Below, piece by piece: positions 44,081 through 52,634 of a DNA stretch of 64,000 nucleotides (position 1 is the stretch's first letter; each line of letters opens with the position of its first letter). Under the pieces are notes generated by a model. It was not told the DNA's origin, did not search any database, and worked only from the letters and a program-made list of their open reading frames with translations. Where the stretch lies: assembly GCF_000719095.1 (NCBI RefSeq), contig NZ_JOEH01000009.1:1-64000 (forward strand), read 5' to 3'. This stretch comes from Streptacidiphilus jeojiense (GTDB taxonomy: Bacteria > Actinomycetota > Actinomycetes > Streptomycetales > Streptomycetaceae). Position numbers and translations under genes: made by a program.

Positions 44081-44989
44081 TCAGGCCGGAAGGGTGCCCA
44101 GCGGGGGCCCGCGCCTGACCACCTGGTGGCGCAGCAGTGCGCCGCGCGGCCGTTGCCGTCGCTCCCGGCCGTGCCGCCGGCGGACGGCCGCGGCGCCGTC
44201 CTCGGAGCCGCCGAGCCGGCCGCGCAGCAGCGCGGCGGCGAGGGCGAGCAGGGTGCGCAGCGGCGCGGTCCAGGTCTGCGCGAGGGTCTCGGCGACCTGG
44301 CCGGTGAGCCGGAGCAGCCGCCAGAGCGCCGCCTCACCGCGGCGGAGCCACCAGCCTGCGGTGAGCGCGGCGAGGAGGTGGCCCAGCAGCATCAGCGGGG
44401 TGAGTCCCAGCAGCCCGCTGTGGGTCCAGAACGAGGACAGCTGCGGGGTGGTGCCGCTGACCACCAGGTGCGGGTCGATGCCGGCCCGCTGGACGATCTG
44501 TGCGGCGGTGGTGCCGCGCGGCAGCGCGGCCGTGGCCGAACCGGCCGGGCCGCAGAGCAGCTTGGCGGCGAGCGCGGCGAGGGCGCTGCCGCTGCCGGAC
44601 GAGCTCCCGACGCCGTCCATGCCTGCCATACCTGTCATGCCACTCATGCCGGACATGCCATCCATGCCGCTCATGCCCTGCATGCCCGCCATGCTGCCCA
44701 TGGCCGCCTGGTGGAACAGCAGGTGCAGGCCCAGCTGGCCCGCCGCCAGGGCCCCGACGATGGACGGCAGCCGTCGTTCCCGTCCGGCCAGCGCCGTCGC
44801 GATCGCCCACACGGCGAGGCCGCCGAGCAGCAGCGCGGCCGTCGGGATCCGTCCGCCACCGCCGAGGCAGTGCCCGAGCGCGGACACGACGACGCAGACC
44901 ACCGCGAAGGGCAGCGCCCTCAGCATGCGGAGGTCCAGTGCGGCGGCGCGGTCCGGCGTGGCGGCCGGGGCGGCTGGGGACACAGACAT
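44081..44989 (-). CDS. membrane protein with Met-rich extracytoplasmic-like segment
   Basis: Membrane protein of 302 aa with about five hydrophobic segments. Between TM3 and TM4 (about residues 97-125) is a dense run of M-x-G-M repeats (GMSGMDGMSG type, more than ten Met), preceded by LHLLFHQAAM. Such Met/His clusters typically bind Cu(I). The C-terminus is Arg-rich and presumably cytoplasmic. It is upstream of ycnI on the same strand (94-bp gap). No named family recognised; a copper sensor, storage or uptake accessory is inferred from context. Confidence 0.75.
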   Translation of the reverse strand: MSVSPAAPAATPDRAAALDLRMLRALPFAVVCVVVSALGHCLGGGGRIPTAALLLGGLAVWAIATALAGRERRLPSIVGALAAGQLGLHLLFHQAAMGSMAGMQGMSGMDGMSGMSGMTGMAGMDGVGSSSGSGSALAALAAKLLCGPAGSATAALPRGTTAAQIVQRAGIDPHLVVSGTTPQLSSFWTHSGLLGLTPLMLLGHLLAALTAGWWLRRGEAALWRLLRLTGQVAETLAQTWTAPLRTLLALAAALLRGRLGGSEDGAAAVRRRHGRERRQRPRGALLRHQVVRRGPPLGTLPA

Positions 44990-45233
44990 GACGTCGGTCA
45001 GTCTCTCACCGTGCCCGGGGCCGGCTGCGGCTGGGTGCCGCGAAGACCGCTCCGACGGGTGGAGCGTGCGCCCGCGTACGCGCCCGTGGATACGCCCCGG
45101 CGATGCCTCCCACTACGCGCTCCGCTTCGGTACGTCCGCTAAGGGGGTGACAAGTTCCCGCCGTGACGATTGATTCCCCTGACGGTCGGTTATAGGTAGT
45201 GGTATGTGGAGCCGCAGCCAGGAGGAGCCTGCC

Positions 45234-45884
45234 GTGGACATCTGGTGGTCTCTGCACCTTCGGCGTGAGCCGGCGAGCGTTCCGCTCGCCCGACGCATCC
45301 TGTTGGGGACCATGGCCTCGGCCGGTGTCGACCCCGACATCTCGCACGAGGTCGGCGTCGCCCTCACCGAAGCCTGTGCCAACGCGGTGGAGCACGCGGC
45401 GCATCTGACGGACACCGGCGAGGACAGCGGGTTCCAGGTCACCGCGACCATCGAGGACGGCTGCCTGCGGGTCGAGATCACCGACACCGGTCCTGGCTTC
45501 TCGGCCGACCCCGACTGCGCCTCGCCCGCCCCCGGGACCGCGGCCGAGACCCCGGCGTCGACCCGGATCCGTCCCTGCGTGACGGCCCGCAGCCGGCACG
45601 GCCGCCGCCGGGCCGCACCGGCCCGTACCCGTCCGGTTCCGGTCCCGGTGCGGGCGGGCCGTCCCGCCGCCGGCCTGGACCTCGGCCCCGGCGAGACCGC
45701 GGCGGCATTCGCCGACGCCGGCCATGAACTGCCGGACCTGTGCGCGGAGAACGGCCGCGGCCTGTTCCTGATCCGGGCGCTGATGGACCATGTGCAGTTC
45801 CGGAACCACCCCGGCAGCGGCGCCGTGGTCTCCTTCGACAAGGTGCTGAAGTACCGCGACCGGCCGCTGCTGCACGCCTCCTGA
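45234..45884 (+). CDS. HATPase-domain protein (RsbW/anti-sigma type) with an inserted Pro/Arg segment
   Basis: GHKL ATPase-like protein of 216 aa, of the serine-kinase anti-sigma class abundant in streptomycetes. N-box EVGVALTEACANAVEHA, D-box VEITDTGPGF, and G-box ENGRGLFLIRALMD are intact. Between them lie about 70 residues (roughly 100-165) of Pro/Arg/Ala-rich sequence, much longer than the usual ATP-lid region. The GTG start at 45234 has AGGAGGAG 6 nt upstream. Partner sigma or anti-anti-sigma factor is not in the neighbourhood. Confidence 0.82.
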   Translation: MDIWWSLHLRREPASVPLARRILLGTMASAGVDPDISHEVGVALTEACANAVEHAAHLTDTGEDSGFQVTATIEDGCLRVEITDTGPGFSADPDCASPAPGTAAETPASTRIRPCVTARSRHGRRRAAPARTRPVPVPVRAGRPAAGLDLGPGETAAAFADAGHELPDLCAENGRGLFLIRALMDHVQFRNHPGSGAVVSFDKVLKYRDRPLLHAS

Positions 45885-45969
45885 GCGGGACTCCTCCCGG
45901 TCCGGTCCCGGTCCGCTTGACCCTCACGCGACGTGAGGATCCAGGCTGGTCCGCGGAAGGGAGAGAGCC

Positions 45970-46731
45970 ATGAGCTACTCGGTGGGCCAGGTCGCCGGCT
46001 TCGCCAGGACCACGGTGCGCACCCTGCACCACTACGACGAGATCGAGCTGCTGACGCCGAGCGGTCGCACGGCGTCCGGCTACCGCCGCTACGACGACGC
46101 CGACCTGGACCGGTTGCAGCAGATCCTGTTCTACCGCGAGCTCGGGTTCTCCCTCGAAGAGATCGCCACCATCCTGGACGACCGCGAGGTCGCGCCCTCC
46201 GAGCACTTGCGGCGTCAGCATGCGCTGCTCACCGGGCGGATCGAGCGGCTCCAGCGGATGGCGGCGGCCGTCGCGGAAGCACTGGAGGCACGCACCATGG
46301 GAATCAAGCTGACCCCCGAGGAGAAGTTCGAGATCTTCGGCGAGGGCTACCAGGAGTATGAGGACGAGGCGCAGGAACGCTGGGGCGGGTCCGACGCGTG
46401 GAAGCAGTCCCAGCAGCGGACGGCGAAGCTCAGCAAGGACGACTGGATCCGGATCAAGGCCGAGGGCGACGAGATCATGCGGCGCATCTCGGCGGCGGTG
46501 CGGGGCGGCGCGGCCGCCGACAGCGAGGTGGCGATGGACATCGCCGAGGAGCACCGGCAGCACATCTGCCGCAACTTCTACGACTGCAGCTACACCATGC
46601 AGCGGGGGCTGGCCGAGATGTTCGTCGCCGACGAGCGGTTCCAGGCCACCTACGAGGGGTTGGCCGAGGGCGCGGCTGTGTGGTTCCACGACGCCGTCCT
46701 CGCCAACGCGGACCGGGGCGAGGGTCGGTAG
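45970..46731 (+). CDS. TipA-like MerR regulator
   Basis: Regulator of 253 aa. MerR winged helix-turn-helix at the N-terminus (YSVGQVAGFARTTVRTLHHY) and coiled coil to about 110, then a TipAS ligand-binding domain (about 115-250) starting MGIKLTPEEKFEIFG. TipA proteins bind thiopeptide antibiotics covalently through Cys in the C-terminal domain. Here one Cys is kept (FYDCSYTM), but the position of the second Cys of the S. lividans protein is Gly (QRGLAEM). Strong ribosome-binding site GGGAGAG. A single-gene unit followed by a hairpin repeat. Confidence 0.9.
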   Translation: MSYSVGQVAGFARTTVRTLHHYDEIELLTPSGRTASGYRRYDDADLDRLQQILFYRELGFSLEEIATILDDREVAPSEHLRRQHALLTGRIERLQRMAAAVAEALEARTMGIKLTPEEKFEIFGEGYQEYEDEAQERWGGSDAWKQSQQRTAKLSKDDWIRIKAEGDEIMRRISAAVRGGAAADSEVAMDIAEEHRQHICRNFYDCSYTMQRGLAEMFVADERFQATYEGLAEGAAVWFHDAVLANADRGEGR

Positions 46732-46783
46732 CGGCCTTTACGTCGGCGATGGTTGCTGTTCGCGCACGCCTTTGAAGCAAGCA

Positions 46784-46905
46784 GAGCCCCGCGCCCCTAA
46801 AAACACATGCAACCGGGCCAGTTGCAACCCCCCAGGGGCGCGGGGAACTGCGCGACCAACCCGCTACGAGGGTGCACGGTCGGCAGCGCAGTTCCCCGCG
46901 CCCCT
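46784..46905. repeat. compound interspersed repeat with three arms
   Basis: Arm 1 GAGCCCCGCGCCCCT (46784-46798) pairs with arm 2 AGGGGCGCGGGG... (46834-46857). A TGCAAC / GTTGCA inner stem lies between. An inverted arm 3 GCGCAGTTCCCCGCGCCCCT at 46886-46905 can also pair with arm 2 over about 20 bp, giving alternative structures. Located between the convergent tipA-like and GlxA-type genes. Confidence 0.88.
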
Positions 46906-46915
46906 GAAAAGACGG

Positions 46916-47914
46916 CTACGCCGCCGTTCCGAAGGAACGCCGGTACCCGGTGGGGGTGGTTCGCATGGCGCGGGTGAAGTGGTGGCGGTAGGTGGCCGGG
47001 CTGTCGAAGCCGACCGCCGCGGCGACCTCCTCGACGGTGCCGTCCCCGGCTTCCAGCAGCGGGAGGCTGGCCGCCACCCGCTGTGCGACCACCCACCGGA
47101 TCGGGCTGGTCCCGTTGCGACGGGTGAAGTGCCGCAGGTACGACCGCTCCGACATCCGTGCGACCCGTGCCAGCGCCGGCACGGTCAGCGGCTGCGCCAG
47201 CCGGCCGAGCGCCCAGGCCATGCTGCGGGCCACCCCGTCGTCCTCCTCGGCCACCGGCCGCACCGCCGCCTCGATGAACTGGGCCTGCCCGCCCTCCCGG
47301 TGCGGCGGCACCACGAAGCGGCGGGCGACCGCGTTGGCCACCCGCGCGCCGTGGTCGCTGCGGACCAGGTAGAGGCAGAGGTCGATGCCGGCCGCGCTGC
47401 CGGCACTGGTCAGCACGCTGCCGTTGTCGACATAGAGGACGTCGGGATCGACCTCCACCCCCGGGTACCGCTCCGCGAGCAGCGCGGCGTAGCGCCAGTG
47501 CGTAGTGGCCCGCCGGCCGTCCAGCAGCCCGGCCGCGGCCAGGGCGAAGGCGCCCGAGCAGATCGACACCAGCCGGGCGCCGCGCGCATGCGCCGCCCGC
47601 ACCGCCGCGACCAGCGCCGGCGACACCGCGCCCCCGGCGTCGGGGACGCCGGGCACGATCACGGTGTCCGCGGCGGCCAGCACGTCCAGGCCGTGCTCGG
47701 CCTTCAGGCTGAACCCGCCGACGGCCCGCAGGTCCCGCCCCGGCTGCTCGGCGCAGACCTTCAGCTCGTACCAGGGGAGTTCACCGAGCTCGGGCCGATG
47801 CAGTCCGAACACCTCGACCACGACGCCGAGTTCGAACGGCGCCATGCCGTCGAACGCGAGCACGGCAACCGTGTGCGCGCTCTCGGACGGCGGACGCGAG
47901 GCGATGGTCAGCAT
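46916..47914 (-). CDS. GlxA-family AraC-type regulator (DJ-1/PfpI + HTH_18)
   Basis: Protein of 332 aa. The N-terminal DJ-1/PfpI domain (about 15-185) has the nucleophile-elbow-like SICSGAFALAAAGLL, including the Cys. The C-terminal pair of AraC helix-turn-helix motifs has VARMSERSYLRHFTRRNGTSPIRWV and AAAVGFDSPATYRHHFTR. This subfamily includes amino-acid-catabolism and stress regulators. It starts 9 nt after the pepP stop, so it is probably transcribed with pepP. Confidence 0.93.
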   Translation of the reverse strand: MLTIASRPPSESAHTVAVLAFDGMAPFELGVVVEVFGLHRPELGELPWYELKVCAEQPGRDLRAVGGFSLKAEHGLDVLAAADTVIVPGVPDAGGAVSPALVAAVRAAHARGARLVSICSGAFALAAAGLLDGRRATTHWRYAALLAERYPGVEVDPDVLYVDNGSVLTSAGSAAGIDLCLYLVRSDHGARVANAVARRFVVPPHREGGQAQFIEAAVRPVAEEDDGVARSMAWALGRLAQPLTVPALARVARMSERSYLRHFTRRNGTSPIRWVVAQRVAASLPLLEAGDGTVEEVAAAVGFDSPATYRHHFTRAMRTTPTGYRRSFGTAA

Positions 47915-47923
47915 GGCGGCGGA

Positions 47924-49417
47924 TCAGCCCTTGAGTCCCGCCATCCAGGCCTCGACCTCGGTCGACGACCGCGGGAGCGACGCCGAGAGGTTGCGGTTGC
48001 CGTCGGTGGTGACCAGGATGTCGTCCTCGATCCGCACGCCGATGCCGCGGTACTCCTCGGGCACCGTCAGGTCGTCGGCCTGGAAGTAGAGGCCGGGCTC
48101 GACGGTGAGCACCATGCCCGGCTCCAGCACGCAGTCCACGTAGGCCTCGGTGCGCGCCTGGGCGCAGTCGTGGACGTCCAGGCCGAGCATGTGGCCGGTG
48201 CCGTGCAGGGTCCAGCGGCGCTGCAGGGCGAGCTCCAGGACGCGGTCCACCGGGCCCTCGACCAGACCCCACTCGACCAGGCGCTCGGCCAGCACCCGCT
48301 GGCTGGCCTCGTGGAAGTCGCGGTAGCGGGCGCCGGGCTTCACCGCGGCGATGCCGGCCTCCTGGGCGTCGTGGACCGCGTCGTAGATCTTGCGCTGCAG
48401 CTCGTCGAAGCGGCCGTCGATCGGCAGGGTGCGGGTGACGTCGGCGGTGTAGAGGGTGTGCGTCTCCACGCCGGCGTCCAGCAGCAGCAGTTCGCCGGGG
48501 CGGACCTCGCCGTCGTTGCGGACCCAGTGCAGCGTGGTGGCGTGGGCGCCGGCCGCGCAGATGGAGCCGTAGCCGATGTCGTTGCCCTCGACCCGGGCGC
48601 GGCGGTAGAAGGTGCCCTCGATCCAGCGCTCGGAGCTGGCGACGGCCTGGGCCAGCTCGCGGACCACGTCGGTGAAGCCCTTGGCGGTGGCGTCGCAGGC
48701 GGCCTGCAGCTGGGCGACCTCCCACTCGTCCTTGACCAGACGCAGCTCGCTGAGGAAGACCCGCAGCTCCTCGTCGCCGTGCTTGGTGGTGTGCTCGGCG
48801 AGCGCCGCCTCCAGCGCGGCGTCGTAGGAGCGCACGATCCGGGTGGTCGCCGGCTTCTCCTCGGCGGCCAGCGTCAGCTCCGCGACCACCTTGCGGACGT
48901 CGCGGGTGGGCAGGCCGAGCAGGGCCTCGGCCTCGGCCAGGCTGTGCCGGCGGCCGACCCACAGCTCGCCCTGGCCGTCCAGCCAGAACTCGCCGTTCTC
49001 GCGGTTGGAGCGCGGCAGCAGGTAGGCGGTGGCGTCGTGGCCGCCCTCGGCGCGGGGCTCCAGCACCAGCACAGCGTCCTGGGTCTGGTCGCCGGTGAGG
49101 TGGACGTACTCGGTGGCGGCCCGGAACGGGTACTCGGTGTCGTTGGCGCGGGTCTTCAGGCTCCCGGCCGGGATCACCAGCCGCTCGCCGGGGAAGCGGG
49201 CGGACAGCGCGGCTCGGCGCTTGGCCGCGTACGCGGACTGCTCGACGGGGGCGAGGTCGCGCAGCTCGGTGTCGGCCCAGCCGGACTTCATGACCTCGGC
49301 GAGCTCGTCCGAGAGGGCCGGGTAGAGGCCGTTCTTGCGGCCCTTGATCGGCTGGTCCTGCTCCTCGTCGACGGTCTCTGCTGCCTCGGCCGTGGTCGGC
49401 TCGGTCGCCTCGTTCAC
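47924..49417 (-). CDS. pepP: Xaa-Pro aminopeptidase (aminopeptidase P)
   Basis: Metallopeptidase of 497 aa removing N-terminal residues next to proline. N-terminal creatinase-like domain, then the pita-bread catalytic domain. Metal ligands visible: LLLLDAGVETHTLYTADVTRT (two Asp), HGTGHMLGLDVHD (His), VEPGLYFQ (Glu) and IGVRIEDDILVT (Glu). The GTG at 49417 has AGGAGG 7 nt upstream. Typical length for the actinobacterial form. Confidence 0.95.
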   Translation of the reverse strand: MNEATEPTTAEAAETVDEEQDQPIKGRKNGLYPALSDELAEVMKSGWADTELRDLAPVEQSAYAAKRRAALSARFPGERLVIPAGSLKTRANDTEYPFRAATEYVHLTGDQTQDAVLVLEPRAEGGHDATAYLLPRSNRENGEFWLDGQGELWVGRRHSLAEAEALLGLPTRDVRKVVAELTLAAEEKPATTRIVRSYDAALEAALAEHTTKHGDEELRVFLSELRLVKDEWEVAQLQAACDATAKGFTDVVRELAQAVASSERWIEGTFYRRARVEGNDIGYGSICAAGAHATTLHWVRNDGEVRPGELLLLDAGVETHTLYTADVTRTLPIDGRFDELQRKIYDAVHDAQEAGIAAVKPGARYRDFHEASQRVLAERLVEWGLVEGPVDRVLELALQRRWTLHGTGHMLGLDVHDCAQARTEAYVDCVLEPGMVLTVEPGLYFQADDLTVPEEYRGIGVRIEDDILVTTDGNRNLSASLPRSSTEVEAWMAGLKG

Positions 49418-49590
49418 CTGCGTCGCCTCCTGCTCGTACGGGACCACCCGCGACAAGGGGGCGGTCGGTACGATCCTAGGTCCTGCGAACAGGGGGGCGA
49501 AAGGGTCGGAGTACCCGTACGTCCCTTACCCGGAGCTGCTGCTCCGAGCTCCTGCTCCGGGCCCCTGCTCCGGGCCCCTGCGCGCAGCCC

Positions 49591-51144
49591 CTACTCGAAG
49601 CCCGCCGCCAGCAGCACGATGTCGTCCGCCCCGGCCGGGCCGTCGGCGCCGTCCAGGCAGGTGCTGAGCAGGTGTGCGCAGAAGCGGTCCGGATCGTGCC
49701 GGGCCTCGCGCGGGGCGGCCGCCGCGGCGGAGCGCAGTTTGGCCTGCCCGGCGTGCAGCGAGTTGCCGCAGCGGCGGGCCAGGCCCTCGGTGTAGAGCAG
49801 CAGCAGGTCGCCGCGGTCCGCCCGGAGCTCCACGCCCGGGGCCTCCCAGCAGCTCAGCATGCCCAGCGGCGCGGACAGCGAGGTCTCCACGAAACTGGCG
49901 CCGAAGGAGGTGACCAGCAGCGGCGGGCACTGCCCGGCGCCGGCGATGGACAGCTGGCGGGTGCGCGGGTCGAGGTAGGCGTAGAGCGCGGTCGCGGTGC
50001 GGGCCGGTTCGGTGGTCTTGAGCAGCAGCTCCAGGTCGCCGAGGACGGAGACCGGGTCCTCGCCCTCCAGCACCGCGTAGGCGCGCAGCGCGGCGCGGAT
50101 CCGGCCCATCGCGGCGGCGCAGTCGGGGCCGCCGCCGTTGACGCTGCCGACGCTCAGCGCGAGGCTGCCGTCCGGCAGGGCCAGCGCGTCGTACCAGTCG
50201 CTGCCGGCGGACAGGTCGAGCCCGGCGGGCAGGCAGCGGGCGGCCAGCTGGATGCCGGGGACCCGGGGGAGCCGGTCCGGCAGCAGGCCGCGGCGCAGCG
50301 CCTCGGTGGTGCGCCGGAGCCGGTCGCGCTCGATCTCCTTGGCGATCAGACGGGAGGCGGCGGCGCAGTAGAGCGCGGCCAGGCGCTGCTGGCTCTCGGT
50401 GGGGGCGGTCCTCACGGCGCCGGACACCGCTGTGCCGGTCGCGGTGGTGCCGGACACTGCTGTGCTGGCCGCCGTGTCGGGTGCGCCGGGGGCGGCCGAG
50501 AAGAACCAGATGGCGGCGCCGAACGGGTCGCCGCCCTCGCCGGGGGCGACCAGCGGGAGGGCGAAGGAGGCGTCGATGCCCAGCTGCCCGGCCACCTGCT
50601 GGAAGCGGTCGCCGACCACCCCGGTGCCGCCGCGGGCCGCGGTGGGCCCGGGGCCGAGCAGACCCAGCGTCATCGCCTGGGCGGCGCCGCCGAGCAGGCC
50701 GGCGTAGGGGCCGCTGTCGCGGGGCACGGTCTCCAGCGCGCCGAGCGCCGGGCGGTCCAGGCCGTAGCCGATGGTGGTGCCGGGGGAGTCGATGGTGCCG
50801 AAGGCGGCGAGGCCCTCGGGGGCGTCGACGCCGTCGGCACCGTGCGCCGGGGCGTCGGCGAGCAGCAGCATGCCGCGCTGGGCGCCGAGGATGGCGGCGC
50901 CGGCCTGCAGCGCTCCGCGCAGTGTCTCCTCCAGGCCGGAGGCGGCGGTCAGCCGCTCGGTCAGTTCGTAGAGGGTGGTGAGCTCGGACTGCTCGGTGCC
51001 TGCGGCCGGGCCGCGGTCGATCGGGTCAGCAGCCGGTGGTGCGGTGTCGACCGGGGTCTTCGGTGCCGGGACGGCGGGTGCCTGCCCGTCGAGCGTGCAG
51101 TCGTCGAGGGTGCGGCCGGTTCGGGGTGAGGGGGAGTCAGCCAT
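49591..51144 (-). CDS. GAF / PP2C-like (SpoIIE/RsbU) protein with degenerate phosphatase motifs
   Basis: Protein of 517 aa. Disordered Pro/Thr-rich N-terminus, GAF-like domain (about 55-250) and C-terminal PP2C_SIG domain (about 280-517). In active family members the core reads GDWYD...GDVxGHG...TDGL. Here the equivalents are SDWYD, GSVNGGG and TEGL: the metal Asp of GDVxGHG is Ser and GHG is GGG. The final DDIVLL is kept. It may be an inactive, ligand-responsive partner of an anti-sigma system. ATG start with AAGGG upstream. Confidence 0.85.
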   Translation of the reverse strand: MADSPSPRTGRTLDDCTLDGQAPAVPAPKTPVDTAPPAADPIDRGPAAGTEQSELTTLYELTERLTAASGLEETLRGALQAGAAILGAQRGMLLLADAPAHGADGVDAPEGLAAFGTIDSPGTTIGYGLDRPALGALETVPRDSGPYAGLLGGAAQAMTLGLLGPGPTAARGGTGVVGDRFQQVAGQLGIDASFALPLVAPGEGGDPFGAAIWFFSAAPGAPDTAASTAVSGTTATGTAVSGAVRTAPTESQQRLAALYCAAASRLIAKEIERDRLRRTTEALRRGLLPDRLPRVPGIQLAARCLPAGLDLSAGSDWYDALALPDGSLALSVGSVNGGGPDCAAAMGRIRAALRAYAVLEGEDPVSVLGDLELLLKTTEPARTATALYAYLDPRTRQLSIAGAGQCPPLLVTSFGASFVETSLSAPLGMLSCWEAPGVELRADRGDLLLLYTEGLARRCGNSLHAGQAKLRSAAAAAPREARHDPDRFCAHLLSTCLDGADGPAGADDIVLLAAGFE

Positions 51145-51372
51145 GGTGTGCGCCCTTCGCTGCGGGTGCGGGCTGCAAGGGGGACGCACCGAGGGGGATG
51201 ACAGAGCGTGAAGTGATTTGTCCGAAATAACTAATTTTGCACCCCCGTGTCATGCCGTGAGGCAATTAGTGACTTACTTCTACACACACCGATCGGGTGA
51301 TGTCCAGGACTGTGAGGTGCCAGGTGATTGGTGTCTTTGCCCGAATATCTGGCCGAAAAACATCGCTGTTCG

Positions 51373-52233
51373 TCATCGGCGCGTGGAAAGGGTCCGGCCG
51401 ACCTCGCGCCACTGCCCGAACTCCCGCAACCCGGCCCGTACTCCCCCGCGGCGGGGCCGGTGGGACCAGTCGACCGGTACCTCGGTCACCCGGAATCCGT
51501 GCCGCATCAAGTCGATGATCAGACCGGCCATCGCCCCGGCTCCGCCGGACAGCGGCTCGGCGGCGGCGAAGGCCTTCCTGGTGAGACACAGTTCGGCCGC
51601 GACGGGACGGCCGGCGGACAGACCGGTGGCCCGCTCGACGCCCCGGCGGGCCCGGCGCGCGGCCGCTCCGGTCTCCAGCGCGGCCCGGCCTTCCCGCGCC
51701 AGCACCGCGTCCGCCAGGCCGGCCTGCACCGGCTCCAGCAGCCGGACCGCCTCGGCGGCGTCCGTCTGGACGTCGGGCTCCAGGAACAGCAGATGGCGCG
51801 GCGCTGACCGTCCCGATCCGGCCATCCCCCGATCAGCCCCGGACACCCCCTGATCAGCTCTGGCCACCCCCCGATCAGCCCCGGCCGCGCCCGGGTCCGT
51901 GCCGACGCCCGCCATCGCCTCCAGGGCGGTCACCTCCGCCACGCCGCGCAGCAGTGCCTCGGTCCGGCCGACCCGTGCCCCCAGCCGGATCACCCGCGCC
52001 CCGGACTCCTCGGCGACCCGCGCCGTGGAGTCGGTCGACCCGGTGTCGACCACCACGACCAGGTCCACCCCCGGCAGCCGCCGGGCCGCGATCACCGTCA
52101 GGGCGATACGTGATGCCTCGTCATGTGCCGCCATCACCACCGCGACCGAGCGTTCCGAGGGAGTTCTCCCGCCTTCGAGCTCGTCATTGAGCTCGCCGCC
52201 GTGCGGGCTGTCCGGCGTCGGTTGCGCGTCCAT
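51373..52233 (-). CDS. GT-A-fold family 2-like glycosyltransferase
   Basis: Protein of 286 aa. The Rossmann-like start VAVVMAAHDEASRIALTVIAA and VVVVDTGSTDSTARVAEESGA are family 2 nucleotide-sugar features. The usual DxD appears as FLEPDV. A 7-residue repeat (GADRGVA-type, three copies) is inserted before that motif, encoded by 21-bp tandem repeats. The C-terminal PVDWSHRPRRGG resembles acceptor-side motifs of glucosyl-3-phosphoglycerate synthase-like enzymes. Start MDAQPTPDS chosen; an in-frame ATG 54 nt upstream exists. Acceptor unknown. Confidence 0.75.
   Translation of the reverse strand: MDAQPTPDSPHGGELNDELEGGRTPSERSVAVVMAAHDEASRIALTVIAARRLPGVDLVVVVDTGSTDSTARVAEESGARVIRLGARVGRTEALLRGVAEVTALEAMAGVGTDPGAAGADRGVARADQGVSGADRGMAGSGRSAPRHLLFLEPDVQTDAAEAVRLLEPVQAGLADAVLAREGRAALETGAAARRARRGVERATGLSAGRPVAAELCLTRKAFAAAEPLSGGAGAMAGLIIDLMRHGFRVTEVPVDWSHRPRRGGVRAGLREFGQWREVGRTLSTRR
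51821..51883. repeat. 21-bp tandem repeat within the glycosyltransferase gene
   Basis: Three units of 21 bp built around CCGATCAGCCCCG encode GADRGVA / RADQGVS / GADRGMA. In-frame expansion; likely polymorphic. Confidence 0.8.
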
Positions 52234-52634
52234 GTCCGGATCGTACGAGCACGAGGGGTCCGGCGCGGCCCCTTCTGGACATGCCAATGCGCCAACCGCT
52301 GCTGGAACGGCCTCCGATGACCCGAACGGTGGAACCGCCGCCGGATCGACCGCGTCATTCCGGACGATGCGTCAATCTCGTGAGTGGACGTGTTCGCGAG
52401 GCCCTTCGGCGGGGCCGCCCGGGGAAGCAGCCCGAAAACATCCTGCAAGCCGTAGCGGGAATGCTGAGGCAACATCCGGGTTCCGGGGTACAAGCCTGAC
52501 GGGGACGGCGGAAAAATCGCCACCCTGCGCCACCCCCCCGCCAGGTTCCGCAGAGCGCGTCGGGCGTGGTGCGCTTCTCGTTGCGCGAGATCACGTACCG
52601 ATCCTTGACTGGTCACGGAAAGGAACGAGTGCTC
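52234..52634. other. 400-bp divergent intergenic region without a recognisable gene
   Basis: Separates the glycosyltransferase (-) and prim-pol-like (+) genes. Open frames here lack codon bias, ribosome-binding sites and family features. TTGACT near 52603 and a GGAAAGGA ribosome-binding site near the right end belong to the downstream gene. I see no RNA gene or operator I can support. Confidence 0.5.

Noticed and set aside
46358..49795. Very long open frame on the plus strand
   Set aside because: It is antisense to the GlxA-type and pepP genes, lacks any family feature, and is Arg/Gly/Ala-rich as expected from high-GC shadow frames.
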